Shown here in pieces: positions 9,216 to 20,003 of a stretch of 64,000 nt of DNA. Origin of the DNA: Kalmanozyma brasiliensis GHG001 (taxonomy: Eukaryota; Basidiomycota; Ustilaginomycetes; Ustilaginales); the NCBI RefSeq assembly GCF_000497045.1, contig NW_015961948.1, positions 620,001 to 684,000 of the forward strand, written 5' to 3'. The translations under genes were made by a program, and so were the position numbers. Within the stretch, counting starts at the first letter, position 1; each line of letters starts with the position of its first letter. Below the pieces are notes generated by a model. That model was not told the origin of the DNA and did not search any database. It was given only the letters and a program-made list of their open reading frames with translations.

Positions 9216-10449
9216 TTACAATGGCTTGACGCCAAAGAGGGTTCGGAACCGTTCGAATAGCTGTTGTTGGCAGAGACGGGAGGAATGAGAAAGAACATAA
9301 CAGGTGAGACAACAGCCAGCAGAAGCGGACGAGGTTCGAGGTGCTACTTACTATCAATGAGATCACGGTGTGAGACCCGAGACGAGCCCAGCACATCCCG
9401 AAGCTGTGACAAGGCATAATTGTAGGGTGTTAGCATATCTGTCTTGTCTCCCGTCGACTGTCTCTCAGACTCACCCTTTATAGAGCGCCAGGGGTCCCTC
9501 GTTAGCAACCAGCTTGCCTAAGCAATCCATCGCATTCTTGAACTGCCTCGACTTGTCCTGCATCAAGCGCACCTTGACCGTATCGAAAGGAGCGCTCGTC
9601 ACCGAGCACACTAATCCGGCCACCATCGAGGCAGAGAAGTGGAGCGCAAAACCCTCCTGCAGCACTTGATTCGCTTTCAATACGGTCTTGACTTGGTCGT
9701 AAGAGGCAATTTGGGAGCTGGTGAGTACGGCCGCTCGGATGATGGTTGGGCCTACGCCGCGGTAGAGACTTCGCATGCCGCCGACGAAGCCGTTGCCTTC
9801 GCGGTAGACGTGTCCGAAGGCGACGAATGTGTTGCGGTAGGGGGGCTGGCCCGTCGGTCGTACTGCTTGCATTCGGACTGTCGAAGTGTAGGGACAGGTG
9901 GGCTGGGTCAGTAGACGCTTCACATCGTTGCACGTGGTCCGTACAGGACTCACCTTTGATCAAATCTGTCGGACAGGCGAATGCACTCCCAATCGCACCA
10001 CTCGAGATACCACTCAGCGCCTTCAACGCAAAGCTCGTATCCGCTACGCCCAATGCCTTGCCATAGAAGTCCTTAAACGTCTCGTACAGTCCGAATCGCA
10101 CCGTACTGTACGTCAACTCTCTCAAACACGAAGCAGTGACACCATTCCAGAGCGCCTTGATGCCCTCCTTGCGGATCATCTCGCCCGCGACACCGACAAA
10201 GTTGGCCCGCGACTTGTCCACCAGCAGTTGCTGCCGCACCTTGACGATATCCGCTGGGTTGGTACATGCTGCGGAGATGGCGTTGCCCAGACCTGCGGAT
10301 GCGAAGGTCGCGGCTAGGGTGTAGGAAGGCGAATGTGTGGTCGGTGGGGCCGGGGTCGTTGGGTTGTGCTGCGGATGCTCGGCGACGGCGACTGCTTCGT
10401 CGCGGGTCAGTGACGACGCCGGCGTAAGCCTGGACGATGAGGATGACAT
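9216..10449 (-). CDS. Mitochondrial carrier family protein (UCP/dicarboxylate-carrier-like), four exons
   Basis: Exons, in coding order: 10449-9954, 9877-9475, 9403-9352, 9260-9216 (introns 76, 71 and 91 nt, all GTRAGT...CAG) give 331 residues. Each third of the protein carries a carrier signature: NPADIVKVR, CPTDLIKVRMQA (created by splicing exon 1 to 2) and APFDTVKVRLMQ. The spliced tail GMCWARLGSHTVISLI + LFERFRTLFGVKPL closes the fold. Six transmembrane helices are expected in the inner mitochondrial membrane. Overall it looks closest to uncoupling-protein/dicarboxylate/oxaloacetate carriers, but the substrate cannot be read from sequence. An in-frame ATG at 10593 would add 48 residues with a hydrophobic stretch; I prefer 10449. 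Confidence 0.82.
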
Positions 10450-11055
10450 GGCTGGGACGTCGAAATGACCCGAGGAGACGGGGCAACAGCTGATGACAAC
10501 GAGAGCAGCAGTAAGTATCAACGTAGCCGATGTGAAGGGATGAGACGCAGCTGCACGAGCGTACGAAGCTGTCGTCGTCGCCATCGCTGTCATTGTTTCG
10601 GCTTCTTCGTCGGCTATTACGACCGACCTCGCTTCCCCGCATCGGTTTTTTCGCGTCGAAAAGCCGCATTGTTGCGGTCTTACATCTTCGAAATCAATGT
10701 GAGGTCTAACACCTGTCCCAAGATGCGATCATTCACTCATCGGCGATGCTGCGATTTGAAAATTGCTGCGTGATCCAAGCTCGGCCGAGCATTGCCTTGG
10801 GCCACACGTGACCATATGTGGTTCGTGTCGGTAAATGTGCGGCAGCAGACGGCTTTCCGGATCCACAGCCAAGCTCGACGCTGCAGGATCGCTCAATTGC
10901 AGGCCTGCGCTAGAAGGCCAGTGTTCGAGGCCACACTGCTGCTGAGTGACAGCGTACGCCAAGTCAAGTCATTCGAGGTCACGATCAACAGTCCGGTTTC
11001 TCCTTCTCCACCTATCGTCAAGTATCCATACTCGATATCTCATCACATCGTCAAA
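10450..11055. promoter_or_regulatory. Divergent promoter region between the carrier and the P1 gene
   Basis: About 600 bases, no gene seen. A CACGTG E-box lies at 10805-10810 (context CACACGTGACC). The right part from about 10990 is CT-rich (TTTCTCCTTCTCCACC) as in promoters of ribosomal protein genes. The P1 start context TCAAAATGG is strong. Confidence 0.4.
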
Positions 11056-12420
11056 ATGGCTTCCTCGTAAGTGTTGCCAACAGCTACAGACACCACGCCA
11101 TAGCAAAGCGAATCGCATTCTGACCAAGTAACCAACCTCCAACTCTTCCATTATTGCTACCTGCATCCGATCGACACTCGCATCGCACCAACCCATCATG
11201 GCATCTATCACCAACAACAGCGATCTTGCCGCCACTTACGCTTCGCTCATCCTCGCTGACGAGGGTCTCGAGATCACCGTACGTATATTGCATCGACACT
11301 ATGGAAGCAGAAGGTCAAGCAGCAAAGAAGGATTGGAAGATTGGCATTTGCATCAGCACTAGCATCAGCACGAGCATCAGCACGAGCATCAGCACGAGCA
11401 TCAGCACGAGCATCAGCATCACACAGCAACGACACCTGCAACAGCGCGAGAGCAGTGCCAGCAGAGATGCATGATCATCGCATCGACTACGCAGCAGTTC
11501 AAATCAACACGACCAGGCGCCCGTATGTCGGAGGAACGACAATTGGACCAAAAGGAGCGGCATGCAGCATGCATGGTACTGGGACACATCAGTCGACAAA
11601 GAAGCCTAGGATGATCTGTGACCGCGAAGACGGACGTTCGGCCTCATCGTCGGGCTTGCCCAGTCATCAGCATGGACACAGCTCGGAAGGATGCGTTGCA
11701 CCCTCGACGGAGAATAGCAGTCGTCTCCCGACGTCGGCACGCAGGACTTGCAGATGTCGCTAGTTGGGTTGTGCCAACGTCCGCGTTCGAGTTTCCACGT
11801 AGGAAGTCCAACAGCAGTACAAACTCACATGTCGTCGCCGGATCAACGTGTCGACGCCAGCCCAACTTCGTTCAGTCGCTGCAGGCATGTGCCATCGTGC
11901 GAGGATCTCGGATCGTTCACACGACCCGACGGGAAAGAATCATCATCGACGTTCTGCACCTGCGCACATTGAAGTGCCCACGTCTCTCGACATCCCTCGC
12001 CGCTGCTCTCTGTGCACACTCTCGACCTGCTTGCTGCGACCATCTTCCGATCTTGTCTTCACGCCGTCTTCCTCTGCTTCCAGGTTCAACCTTCGACCGT
12101 GTCTTTCGACAAACACTGACCATTCCACTATCCTAATTGCATGCCTCACCCAACAGTCCGAGAAGATCGTCCAGCTGACCACCGCTGCCGGTGTGCCCGT
12201 TGAGCCCATCTGGGCCACCCTCCTGGCCAAGGCCCTTGAGGGCAAGGACGTCAAGGAGCTCCTCACCAACGTTGGTGGTGGTGGTGCTGCCGTCGCTGTC
12301 GCTGCCCCTGCCGGTGGTGCCGCCGCTGCTGGTGGCGCCGCTGCCGAGAAGGAGGAGGAGAAGAAGGAGGAGGAGAAGGAGGAGTCGGACGACGACATGG
12401 GCTTCGGTCTCTTCGACTAA
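11056..12420 (+). CDS. RPP1: 60S acidic ribosomal protein P1, three exons with an 878-nt intron
   Basis: Preferred model: exons 11056-11066 (11 nt), 11221-11278 and 12157-12420 give 110 residues. It begins [23 protein letters not shown], continues [29 protein letters not shown], then a Gly/Ala hinge and charged tail, and ends in the universal stalk motif [11 protein letters not shown]. The first donor (TC|GTAAGT) and the ATG context are both strong. Alternative: translation from ATG 11198 in the retained first intron gives [14 protein letters not shown] with the rest unchanged. P1 pairs with P2 on P0 to form the ribosomal stalk that recruits elongation factors. The second intron (11279-12156) is unusually long for this genome. 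Confidence 0.9.
11350..11421 (+). repeat. 12-bp minisatellite, six units, inside the P1 intron
   Basis: Unit GCATCAGCACGA repeats six times head to tail. The first unit ends CTA and the last ends TCA; the middle four are identical. It sits about 70 bases into the long second intron of the P1 gene. Confidence 0.9.
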
Positions 12421-12843
12421 ACGTCTCGCGTTTCCGATCCACCAACTTCTTGCCACGCTTCTCGATTCTCTTCGAAATGTATCATCAGCATTCACATTGG
12501 CTCGCGATTCGCACCCTCGCACCCCGCTAGGCATCCTTTGATGCTTCGGTGAGCGTGTTGACGCGCGGATCAGCCTCCATCATCACACAAACACACCCAA
12601 ATACACAAAGCGTTTCTCTAGCCCTTTGCTACCAATCTTGGACTTCCTTGCGAGTGCGTGTCTGAGGTCCCGTTGGACATGATGCGACTGCTCCGCATCG
12701 TGTGCTGAATGCTCGTGAGGCATCTCATCGTGACCACCCACGTCCACACACGGAATTGCCGACGACAATTCAACGAACACAAAAGGATGAGATGACACGA
12801 AGGTCCTGATTGTGGTCTGGCTTTGAATTGAGATGCATTGCTG
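12421..12843. other. Convergent intergenic stretch between RPP1 and the F-box gene
   Basis: About 420 bases between two convergent stops. No gene or RNA is recognised. Confidence 0.5.
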
Positions 12844-14631
12844 TCACGCCCCTCGTCGTTGGAAAAGGAAGCATCCCTCGTAGCCATACATGTTGTCGGG
12901 CGTAAAAGTGTCCCTCCATCTGCCGACGAGCTTGCCCCCTGCCACCGAGTAACCTCGATACAGCCACTTGCCTCTCCCGTCTGGACGGTACTCCTTCGTC
13001 ATGATGAGCATTCCATCCCAGCTCCTTACTCGACCGCGGACGACAAAACGACCCCAGGCAGAATGGCCCGTTCCCGACAGGAGGATCTCGTACCTCTCCC
13101 TGCCGTCTTCGTCCGGGAACGACGGGTACCGATCCCAGTCCTGTGGCAACGCTTTGGACTTTCCCTTCGTATCCACCGCCAGTGCCGCTGCTGCCAAGCT
13201 GGCATCCCCGTGCGGCTCAGTCGTCGTATAACCAGCAGCCAATATGCTCCCCTTCCCTCCTTCGACATCGCCCGGTCCGAGCTGAACGATCTTCTCCCGG
13301 ATCTTCCAGATCTGCGGCTGCTCCCCGAATGGCCCTTCGTACAAACTGCGCATGCGACCCGCCAGCATCTCGCGGTACGAGTCAAAGTCGAAGAAGCTAA
13401 AGCGGCCTTCCCAGATGCCTTCGAACATGCCTTTGAAGAACAGGGGGGGTAGGCCGGGCGAGCGTGTGGGATCGAGGCACGAGAGCAGGCGGGTCACGTC
13501 CTTGTCGTGGTCCGAGGAGGTCAGTGTGAGTGGGGGACGGGTGGATGCGGGTTGGCGGACGGTAGTCTCGGAGCTCGGATCGTCTGGGTCGGAGAGCGCG
13601 GCCATGCTCTGGACCGCTTGGTCCTTCTCGACTTTCATGAAGAAGGAAAAGCAGGCACCTTGGGCGAGGATAGGTGGGGCAATGCGGAGCTGTCCGCCAA
13701 TGTGGTCCACCAGGCAGCTGCGGTCGCGAGGCGTGAGGTCGGCCAAGAATGGGTTCGTTGCTAGTGTTGGTCCACCGGGCGCTTGCTGCGCTTCCTCTGT
13801 CGATTGTTGGGTATCGCTAGACTTCGAGCCGTTTGCACTCTTGCTCTGATTTGATGTTGGCAGATTACGGAGCGTCCATGGTGCCATGAAAGCGTCGAAC
13901 TTGTGCGCTGCGAACACGAAAGGTCGCAGGATGAACAATCGCTCGATCGCTTCTCCCTTGGGCTCGAAAGCCAGCTGCTCGGGATCGGTGAGCAAGTAGA
14001 CCAAGTGCAACGCCAGCGCCTTATGGACGGCATCCGATGGGTATCCTGCTTGTACTGCGCTGTCCAGCATCTCGGTGGCATGATGAAGCGCCAAAAAGCT
14101 GTGTAGCTGCGCCCAGCATAGCTGCTCGTAATTGAGTCCGTCATTCTCGAGCATCATCAGATACGCCAGCCAAAGCATCTCGGTGATGGATTCATCATCC
14201 TCGAGCAGAGTCGCGCCGTCATCTGGACGCTGCGCTGCGGTGACAACGCACTTTCGCATGCGTTTGAGCAGGATGCATCGTCGACGAAGCTCGTTGGCTA
14301 GGTGGTGTGCTGTCAATGCGGTTTTACCGAACCGTCGCCCGATGGCGGCCGTGTCGAACTTGCTGCAGAACACTCGAGCGTAGAGATGCGGATTTGATTC
14401 GAGGCTGAGGAGCGAGTGAAGGCGCCTGCAGACGAGCTGGAAAGCATGCAGGTCTGTAGGTGGAGTGACGACCTTTGATTCTCGTAGCGAGGAGTTGTAG
14501 AGAAAGCTGCATGGCGCAGAAGTAGAAGAGGACTCGAAGGACGTGTCGGAGATGGCAGCATAGCCTGCAATGCTGTCGAGAATCTCTGGTGGTAGGGACA
14601 AGAGCCCTACCTTGGAGGACTCGCCGTTCAT
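12844..14631 (-). CDS. F-box domain protein
   Basis: 595 residues in one exon, starting MNGESSKVG. Near the N-terminus LLSLPPEILDSIAGYA followed by LHAFQLVCRRLHSLLS is a fungal F-box, interrupted by a Ser-rich loop. The rest is helical, then a C-terminal region rich in Trp, Gly and Tyr (GTGHSAWGRFVVRGRVRSWDG, LYRGYSVAGGKLVGRW) that looks like beta structure and matches many fungal F-box proteins of the mushroom/smut type. F-box proteins link substrates to Skp1-cullin ubiquitin ligases; the substrate here is unknown. Confidence 0.78.
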   Translation of the reverse strand: MNGESSKVGLLSLPPEILDSIAGYAAISDTSFESSSTSAPCSFLYNSSLRESKVVTPPTDLHAFQLVCRRLHSLLSLESNPHLYARVFCSKFDTAAIGRRFGKTALTAHHLANELRRRCILLKRMRKCVVTAAQRPDDGATLLEDDESITEMLWLAYLMMLENDGLNYEQLCWAQLHSFLALHHATEMLDSAVQAGYPSDAVHKALALHLVYLLTDPEQLAFEPKGEAIERLFILRPFVFAAHKFDAFMAPWTLRNLPTSNQSKSANGSKSSDTQQSTEEAQQAPGGPTLATNPFLADLTPRDRSCLVDHIGGQLRIAPPILAQGACFSFFMKVEKDQAVQSMAALSDPDDPSSETTVRQPASTRPPLTLTSSDHDKDVTRLLSCLDPTRSPGLPPLFFKGMFEGIWEGRFSFFDFDSYREMLAGRMRSLYEGPFGEQPQIWKIREKIVQLGPGDVEGGKGSILAAGYTTTEPHGDASLAAAALAVDTKGKSKALPQDWDRYPSFPDEDGRERYEILLSGTGHSAWGRFVVRGRVRSWDGMLIMTKEYRPDGRGKWLYRGYSVAGGKLVGRWRDTFTPDNMYGYEGCFLFQRRGA

Positions 14632-15100
14632 GGTGGTCGTTGGAGCGAGAGACTTGAGAAGACCGCCTCTGTGTTGACAAAGATGTATTGACGAGGCAGA
14701 CCAAGCAAAATTGCAGTCGGGGACCGCTGTCCCGCTTGACTGCCGATCGAAGCGACGCTTTTACGGTCGATAAGATGTCGCTGCTTGATCGAAACAGAGT
14801 CAATGGATGGCGTAGGAAGCTGAGTTAAGGAGTGGGCTGATTCAGAGAGTGGAGAGTGCGGAGTAGCGTGGCGTCGAGATTCAAGGCGAAATGCCCGGCT
14901 CTGCGCTCAATTTGAGTAGCCGAGCTTAAATCTGGCCGTTCGGCTGCAGTTGAGGCACAGGTGCGTCAGTCCTTCGACCATCTCAGTGAACAACATCGCA
15001 TCCAGACCACAAACAAACAATGAGGTCCCTTTTGACTTAGATGTGATATCTATCGACAACGGTTTCAGTAGAGCGCCGTTCATACGAGCTTGAGACAGGC
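14632..15100. other. Intergenic: F-box gene promoter and CAP 3' region
   Basis: About 470 bases. The left part is the upstream region of the F-box gene and the right part is downstream of CAP. No gene is seen. Confidence 0.5.
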
Positions 15101-16754
15101 TCAACCGGTGTGAGCAACAACCTCGGTCTTGATGCGACTCTTGCCCTTCTGACTGAGGCTGTCCACCGTGTGTTTGAGCTGTTCTGGCAAGGCGAACTCC
15201 TCAAACTCGCCCTCCTCGCCACCTGCCACCGGCAGGCTGACGTTGATGGCGCTGCACTTGGCCGCGATGATCTCGGAATCCAACGACTTCTCCGAGAGGT
15301 AGATCTGACCACTGTCACACGAATCCAGCAGGATGGTGGGCGCACGTCCCGTGATTTGCACTGCGAACGATGGCGAGCCCGTCACCTCCAACGAAGAGAC
15401 GAGCGTGTCGACGAGGATCGACGTCTTGGTGCAGTTGGTCATCTGCACTGCATTGATCTTGCCCTTGATCTGGATGATGCTGTTCTTGCAGTTGAAAATG
15501 TTGACCGTCTGGTTGAGCTCGGTCTGATCCACGACAATCGAGCGGTTGTCCTCCTGGAATTCAATCGTCCACTTGTTGCCGTCCAACTGCATCTTGGGCG
15601 GCTTCTTCGCCTTGAGCTGCGTCGGCTTGGCAGCCAACTTGGGGGGTGCAGCCTTGGTGGGAGGGATCGCGCTGGTCCCTCGCAGTTCGGGGTTCTTGTG
15701 TGTCATCTGGCTAGCATCCACCTTTTTGAGACCCTTGGTGACACCTTCGCCCTGATTGAGCTGGCCGAAGACGGCCCCCATACCACCTGCGGCTGCGCCA
15801 CCAGCAGCAGCGCCGGCGGACACGTCTCCAGCAGGAGGCGGCGGAGGAGGCGGTGGAGGTGCACCTCCGGAAGGAGCCGCACTAGAAGACGCCGTGAAGG
15901 ATGCAGCATCGCCACCCTTGGGATTCCAAACAAGCCCAGTGGTGTGCGTCTTGAGCACGTACGTCTTGAGAGTCTCCAGCAGCTTGGTGAACGAGCGCGT
16001 CCATTCGACGTGTGTCTTGTCGGTGTCCTTGAAATCCTTGATCACACGATTGGCATAGAACTGAGCACTGTCCTTCATCTCGCCGACATAGGGACCAGGC
16101 TTGGGTTCGACCGCAACCCATCCTACGGCGGGGATCCCTTCGCTGACGGTGCTGAGATGGTTGAAGTGCTGCTTGTCGGCACGGTTCTTGTCGCGTGTCT
16201 CGATGACCTGGGTGAGGGCCGTCTGGAGCGGCTTGAGCAGCTCGGCGAATGCAGGAGAACTGACACCTCCCGCTGGCTTTTGACTGGACGCAGCGAGCAG
16301 GATCAGATCGCGCTGTGCCTGGAAGGTCTTCAATACGCTCGTAGCTTGTTCCTGCACTACACCGCCGATCTTGGCGCTGAGCTGCTTGAACTCGTCGAGC
16401 GCCTCTTGCAGCGCCTCATCGTACGCTTTGACTGCCGGAGGATCCTCTTTCGGTGCTTCGACCGCAGCAGGTGGAGGTGGGGGAGGGGGAGGAGCGGAGC
16501 TGGCGGCGACAGCAGGCGCTGCAGATGGGAGCTCCCTTTGAGACGAGGAGGGACCAGATGACTGATGAAGAGCAATGTCTTCCAGGCGTGAAGTAGCTGC
16601 CTCGAGTCTTTTGACCGGGTGGGTGTGCAGGGGTGGAGCACAGAGAAGCAAGAAGTCAGCAATCGAGATGCGAGAACCTCGTCGAAAGCACGGATGCAGG
16701 GTGTGCCTACCTCTTGATGAGAGTGCTCAGGTTACCGATGCCTGGCGCCGACAT
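15101..16754 (-). CDS. SRV2: Adenylyl cyclase-associated protein (CAP/Srv2), two exons
   Basis: Exon 1 is 16754-16711 (MSAPGIGNLSTLIK) and exon 2 is 16607-15101; the 103-nt intron starts GTAGGC and ends AAAAG. The 516-residue product shows the whole CAP layout. The N-terminal RLEAATSRLEDIA coiled coil binds adenylyl cyclase. A proline run and the helical folded domain follow (LLKPLQTALTQVIETRDKNR, AVGWVAVEPKPGPYV). Then come a second poly-Pro/Gly segment, a WH2-like LKKVD element and the C-terminal beta-helix CARP domain (WTIEFQEDNRSIVVDQTELN, TSILVDTLVSSLEVTGSPS). CAP recycles G-actin with cofilin and connects to cAMP signalling, which controls dimorphism in smut fungi (family knowledge). 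Confidence 0.92.
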
Positions 16755-17130
16755 GATGTTGGGACGGATGGATGAGCGATCGAAGATGGGGTTGAGAAGA
16801 GATGAAGGTGAGTGGGAGCGGTGCAACCAAACAAACACACACCTTCGGACGTGCGTGGATGGCAGTGTCAAAAGCACAGGCCAATTTCCACACGACTCGA
16901 GATTCGCGCGGTTCGAATTTGCTCCACAGCTTGCAACCTCACGCTTTCACTGCAATCAGATCCTGTAATGGATGGTATATTGGAAGCAGAGTCTGTAAAG
17001 GGACAGGGTACTCAAACAACATGATGATAGTGAAGGAAAGGCACAAGTACACTGACGGTGGAGAACGATACAGATGAGGACGTGGTGACCAGATGCAGGA
17101 ACGACAGAGGAGAAAGAGGAGCGAGCGTAA
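16755..17130. other. Intergenic: CAP promoter and NDC80 3' region
   Basis: About 375 bases between two minus-strand genes. No gene is seen. Confidence 0.5.
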
Positions 17131-19152
17131 TCAGTCGTCGCGGCTCTTGAGAGCAACAGCGGCCTGGATCTCGCGCAGTTGACCAGTGACATCGCCCTTC
17201 ATCTTGCTAAGCAGCACGACAAAGTTGAGCATGTCCTCGTCCATCCGCGATCGCTGTTGGCTCCATTCTTCCTCCTTGTGCTCGGCAGTGAGCTGAAGGC
17301 TTGTCAACCGGGATTCGGCCTGTTGCAGATGAACGCTTCCAGAGGACTCGGTCTCGTAGGTAGATCTCTCCAGCTTGCCCTCGTCGGCCTTGTAGCGCTC
17401 CTGCACCGTCTTGCAGCTCTTCTCGTACTCGGCTGCTTGCCTTGACAGCGCCTCGCATCGCTCTCGGTCCGAGGCGAGCTGCGTCTCTTGCTCGGACAGC
17501 GCTTCCTGCAGCTTCTCGTACTCTTCCTGCATTGTGAGGCGCTTCTTGGAGGCGTGTCGATACTTGTCGGCTTCCTGAGACCGCAGCGTCTCGATCTGTC
17601 GACGGAAAGATCCCTTGATGTCGACGCCGGATTGCAGCATGGTCGACGGATTCGAAGGCGTTAGCTCGAGCTCTTCTACGACACTGCCAGAGCCGAGACG
17701 GAAGGGCAGCAGCGAAATGGAGCGCGCCAAAGGGTTGAACTTGGAGATGCGGTCCTCGGTGTCAGCTTGCTTCTTTGCGATGGCGATTTCGAGAGACCAG
17801 CCGTCGCCAGCCGCCTTCTTGTTTTGCTCGCCCAGCACTTCAAGACGCTTGCTGAGTCGGTTTCTCTCGGCCAGCATCCTCTCGTACTCTTCCGCCGACA
17901 TCTCCTGCGCGTTGACCTGCTCTTGCAGATCGACCCTGCGCTTGTTCTTGTCGTCGATCTCCTTTTCAGTGAGCGCGATCTCCTTGATGAGCCTCTCGAT
18001 AGCCTTCTTGGTTTTATCGAGCTTCGGTACGAGCACCTCGTCGTAGTATTTGTGAAACTTGGAGATGTCTTTGGTGAGCATGTCGTTCTCGCTGCGTTCA
18101 ATCTTGAGCGGCGAGTCGTTGTTGAGGTAATCCGCAAGTTCGGCCTCAAGCTTGCGGTGCTCCTCTTGGAGCTCCTTGAGTTCGCGCTCTATTGAGGCAT
18201 TCTTGTCCTCGAAGCGGACACCAAGCTTGGCGTGCTCTTCCGGGTAGGTGTCCTCATTCTGCCAGAATCGGTCGTAGCAGTCCCAGAGGTAAGGGAAGAA
18301 GAGCGACTGCAGGTCTTCGATCTCGTCGGGCCGCGATCTGGGACCGGTTCCGATGGTCTCTGCCTGATTGCCCAGGTTGACCATCCACTCGAGCATGGCG
18401 AGACAGTATGGCCAATGGCTCTGACTTCCGGCTGCTGTGAGTTTGGTCTTGCTGAGCTCATCGGCGGCGGGGTACTTGATCTCCTTCATGAGCGTAAGCA
18501 CCTCGTCCTCGAACTTCTTTCCATCTGCGCCCATGACAAAGTTGGTGTCGATGCAGCTGGCGTAGATGTGCTTGAACATGCCGACGAAAGCAGACTGGGT
18601 GGGTTCGTGGACACCCTTGTTGGCATCCCAACCCGCCATGGTGAAGCCAGTGCGCTCGAGATGCTCCTTGACAGTGAGACCCATGCGCGTCTTGTAGTGC
18701 TTGTCCTTGATCGGACGAGTCTCCCTGACACCCGATCCGCCCGTGTTGCCAATGTTGCCGGGAGCAATCGAGAGCCTGCCTACCATGGACCTCCTCGAAT
18801 TTGGTGTTGCGACTACAGCGACGCTCTGGCGTCCCGCAGAAGCGACGCTCTGCCTACCAGCGTACATTCCCGAGTCACCTCTGCGACCACTCTGCTGCCC
18901 TGGATGAGCTGGGCCCGAAGTCTGTGAGTTGAGCTGCGCGTCCCTGGCATTGGCCGTGGTTGCGCTGACCTGACGGACGGGGTTGGACTGTTGCGGGATC
19001 ATGGACGCGCGAGGCTGAAAGGTGCCGCTGGTGATGGTCTTGACTGACTTGACGGCCGAAGTGGGTACTGGTAGAGCCGAAGTGATGTGGCCATTGTTCT
19101 GGTTTGGATCGATGGCTGCGAGCGTCGAGCGACGCGTGTTAGTGCTCGCCAT
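17131..19152 (-). CDS. NDC80: Kinetochore protein Ndc80/HEC1
   Basis: 673 residues, one exon, starting MASTNTRRSTLAAIDP. The first 150 residues are basic and Ser/Thr/Arg-rich with SRRSMVGRLS-type phosphosites, as in the Ndc80 tail regulated by Aurora B. The calponin-homology domain follows (VGMFKHIYASCIDTNFVMG, LMKEIKYP, HWPYCLAMLEWMVNLG). Long coiled coils cover the rest, with a break near GDGWSLEIAIAKKQADTEDRI. Ndc80 with Nuf2, Spc24 and Spc25 binds microtubules at kinetochores. The frame is open 92 codons further upstream; 19152 is the first start that gives family-like sequence. Confidence 0.93.
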   Translation of the reverse strand: MASTNTRRSTLAAIDPNQNNGHITSALPVPTSAVKSVKTITSGTFQPRASMIPQQSNPVRQVSATTANARDAQLNSQTSGPAHPGQQSGRRGDSGMYAGRQSVASAGRQSVAVVATPNSRRSMVGRLSIAPGNIGNTGGSGVRETRPIKDKHYKTRMGLTVKEHLERTGFTMAGWDANKGVHEPTQSAFVGMFKHIYASCIDTNFVMGADGKKFEDEVLTLMKEIKYPAADELSKTKLTAAGSQSHWPYCLAMLEWMVNLGNQAETIGTGPRSRPDEIEDLQSLFFPYLWDCYDRFWQNEDTYPEEHAKLGVRFEDKNASIERELKELQEEHRKLEAELADYLNNDSPLKIERSENDMLTKDISKFHKYYDEVLVPKLDKTKKAIERLIKEIALTEKEIDDKNKRRVDLQEQVNAQEMSAEEYERMLAERNRLSKRLEVLGEQNKKAAGDGWSLEIAIAKKQADTEDRISKFNPLARSISLLPFRLGSGSVVEELELTPSNPSTMLQSGVDIKGSFRRQIETLRSQEADKYRHASKKRLTMQEEYEKLQEALSEQETQLASDRERCEALSRQAAEYEKSCKTVQERYKADEGKLERSTYETESSGSVHLQQAESRLTSLQLTAEHKEEEWSQQRSRMDEDMLNFVVLLSKMKGDVTGQLREIQAAVALKSRDD

Positions 19153-20003
19153 GTTGGCGGAGGGTGTTTGGTTGTGGTGGGAATAGGTGTCGGCTGCTGT
19201 GGCTACCAAGCCCGTCTTGACAAAGATCGAGAAAGAACAACGCTTTGCTAGGATGTACGTGGGAGAAGATAATATGAGATGATGGTAGCAAAGTGAAGAT
19301 GGATGGATGTCCGAGCCAACGACGATGGCTGGCTGCCTCGCCCACAAGATAGGTTGATTCACTCGTCTATCCAACACTTTTTGTCGCTCCAGACAGAGAG
19401 GATCCCGCAAAGAGAGCAACAAAAACACGCGTCGCGAGCATTCTTGATCGGCTTAACATACTCACGTGACTTTGTAAATTGGAATTCTCCAGGCTCAGTC
19501 CCTGCATCTCTGTGACGCAATGACACCCCCGCACACTCTCAACGTCGCTGATAGATATCACCTCGTTCCGTCCGCCGGGCATCGACGACGAGAATTTGAA
19601 AGACTGAGCTGGCTCCTCTGCACTCTACTCTGCTGCCATTCGGGTGCAGTGACGCCGCTTGCAGTTGTGAAGCACCGTCTCTGGCTCAAGTGGATTGCGT
19701 TGGGTCTTTGCTCATCAACCGGCCAATTGACCAGAAATATCGTGAAATGCACTGACCAGAAAATTCCGCCGTCAGCAAGCGTTGGCGTCATATCATTGCT
19801 TTCGAGTTGCACACCAACACCAAGCTCTTCTCACCGCCTCTGCCTCTTCTCGTCATCCATCAACATCAGCCTGGGCCTGTAGCACGCCCTTTGCTACGCT
19901 GCAGTGCTGATAGCATCGGAAGGAACCCTGCAGCACCTTATCCCTCCCGCCGCCGCGAGCTGTCGCTGGCGTACGCCACTTCGATCCCAACGCCGCCTTC
20001 CGC
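19153..20003. promoter_or_regulatory. Divergent promoter region between NDC80 and the GH5 gene
   Basis: About 850 bases, no gene seen. A CACGTG E-box lies at 19463-19468 within CTCACGTGAC. The part next to the GH5 gene (about 19820-20000) is C-rich. Confidence 0.4.

Noticed and set aside
11279..12156. Box C/D snoRNA in the P1 intron
   Set aside because: No TGATGA C box followed by a CTGA D box at suitable distance was seen by eye; an H/ACA RNA was not assessable.
15110..16561. 483-codon open frame antisense to CAP
   Set aside because: Complements the CAP frame; composition is Arg/Leu/Gly-rich without motifs, while the minus strand shows every CAP domain.
16900..16925. Possible tRNA T-arm (GGTTCGAATTT)
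   Set aside because: No matching acceptor stem, D-arm or anticodon arm upstream.
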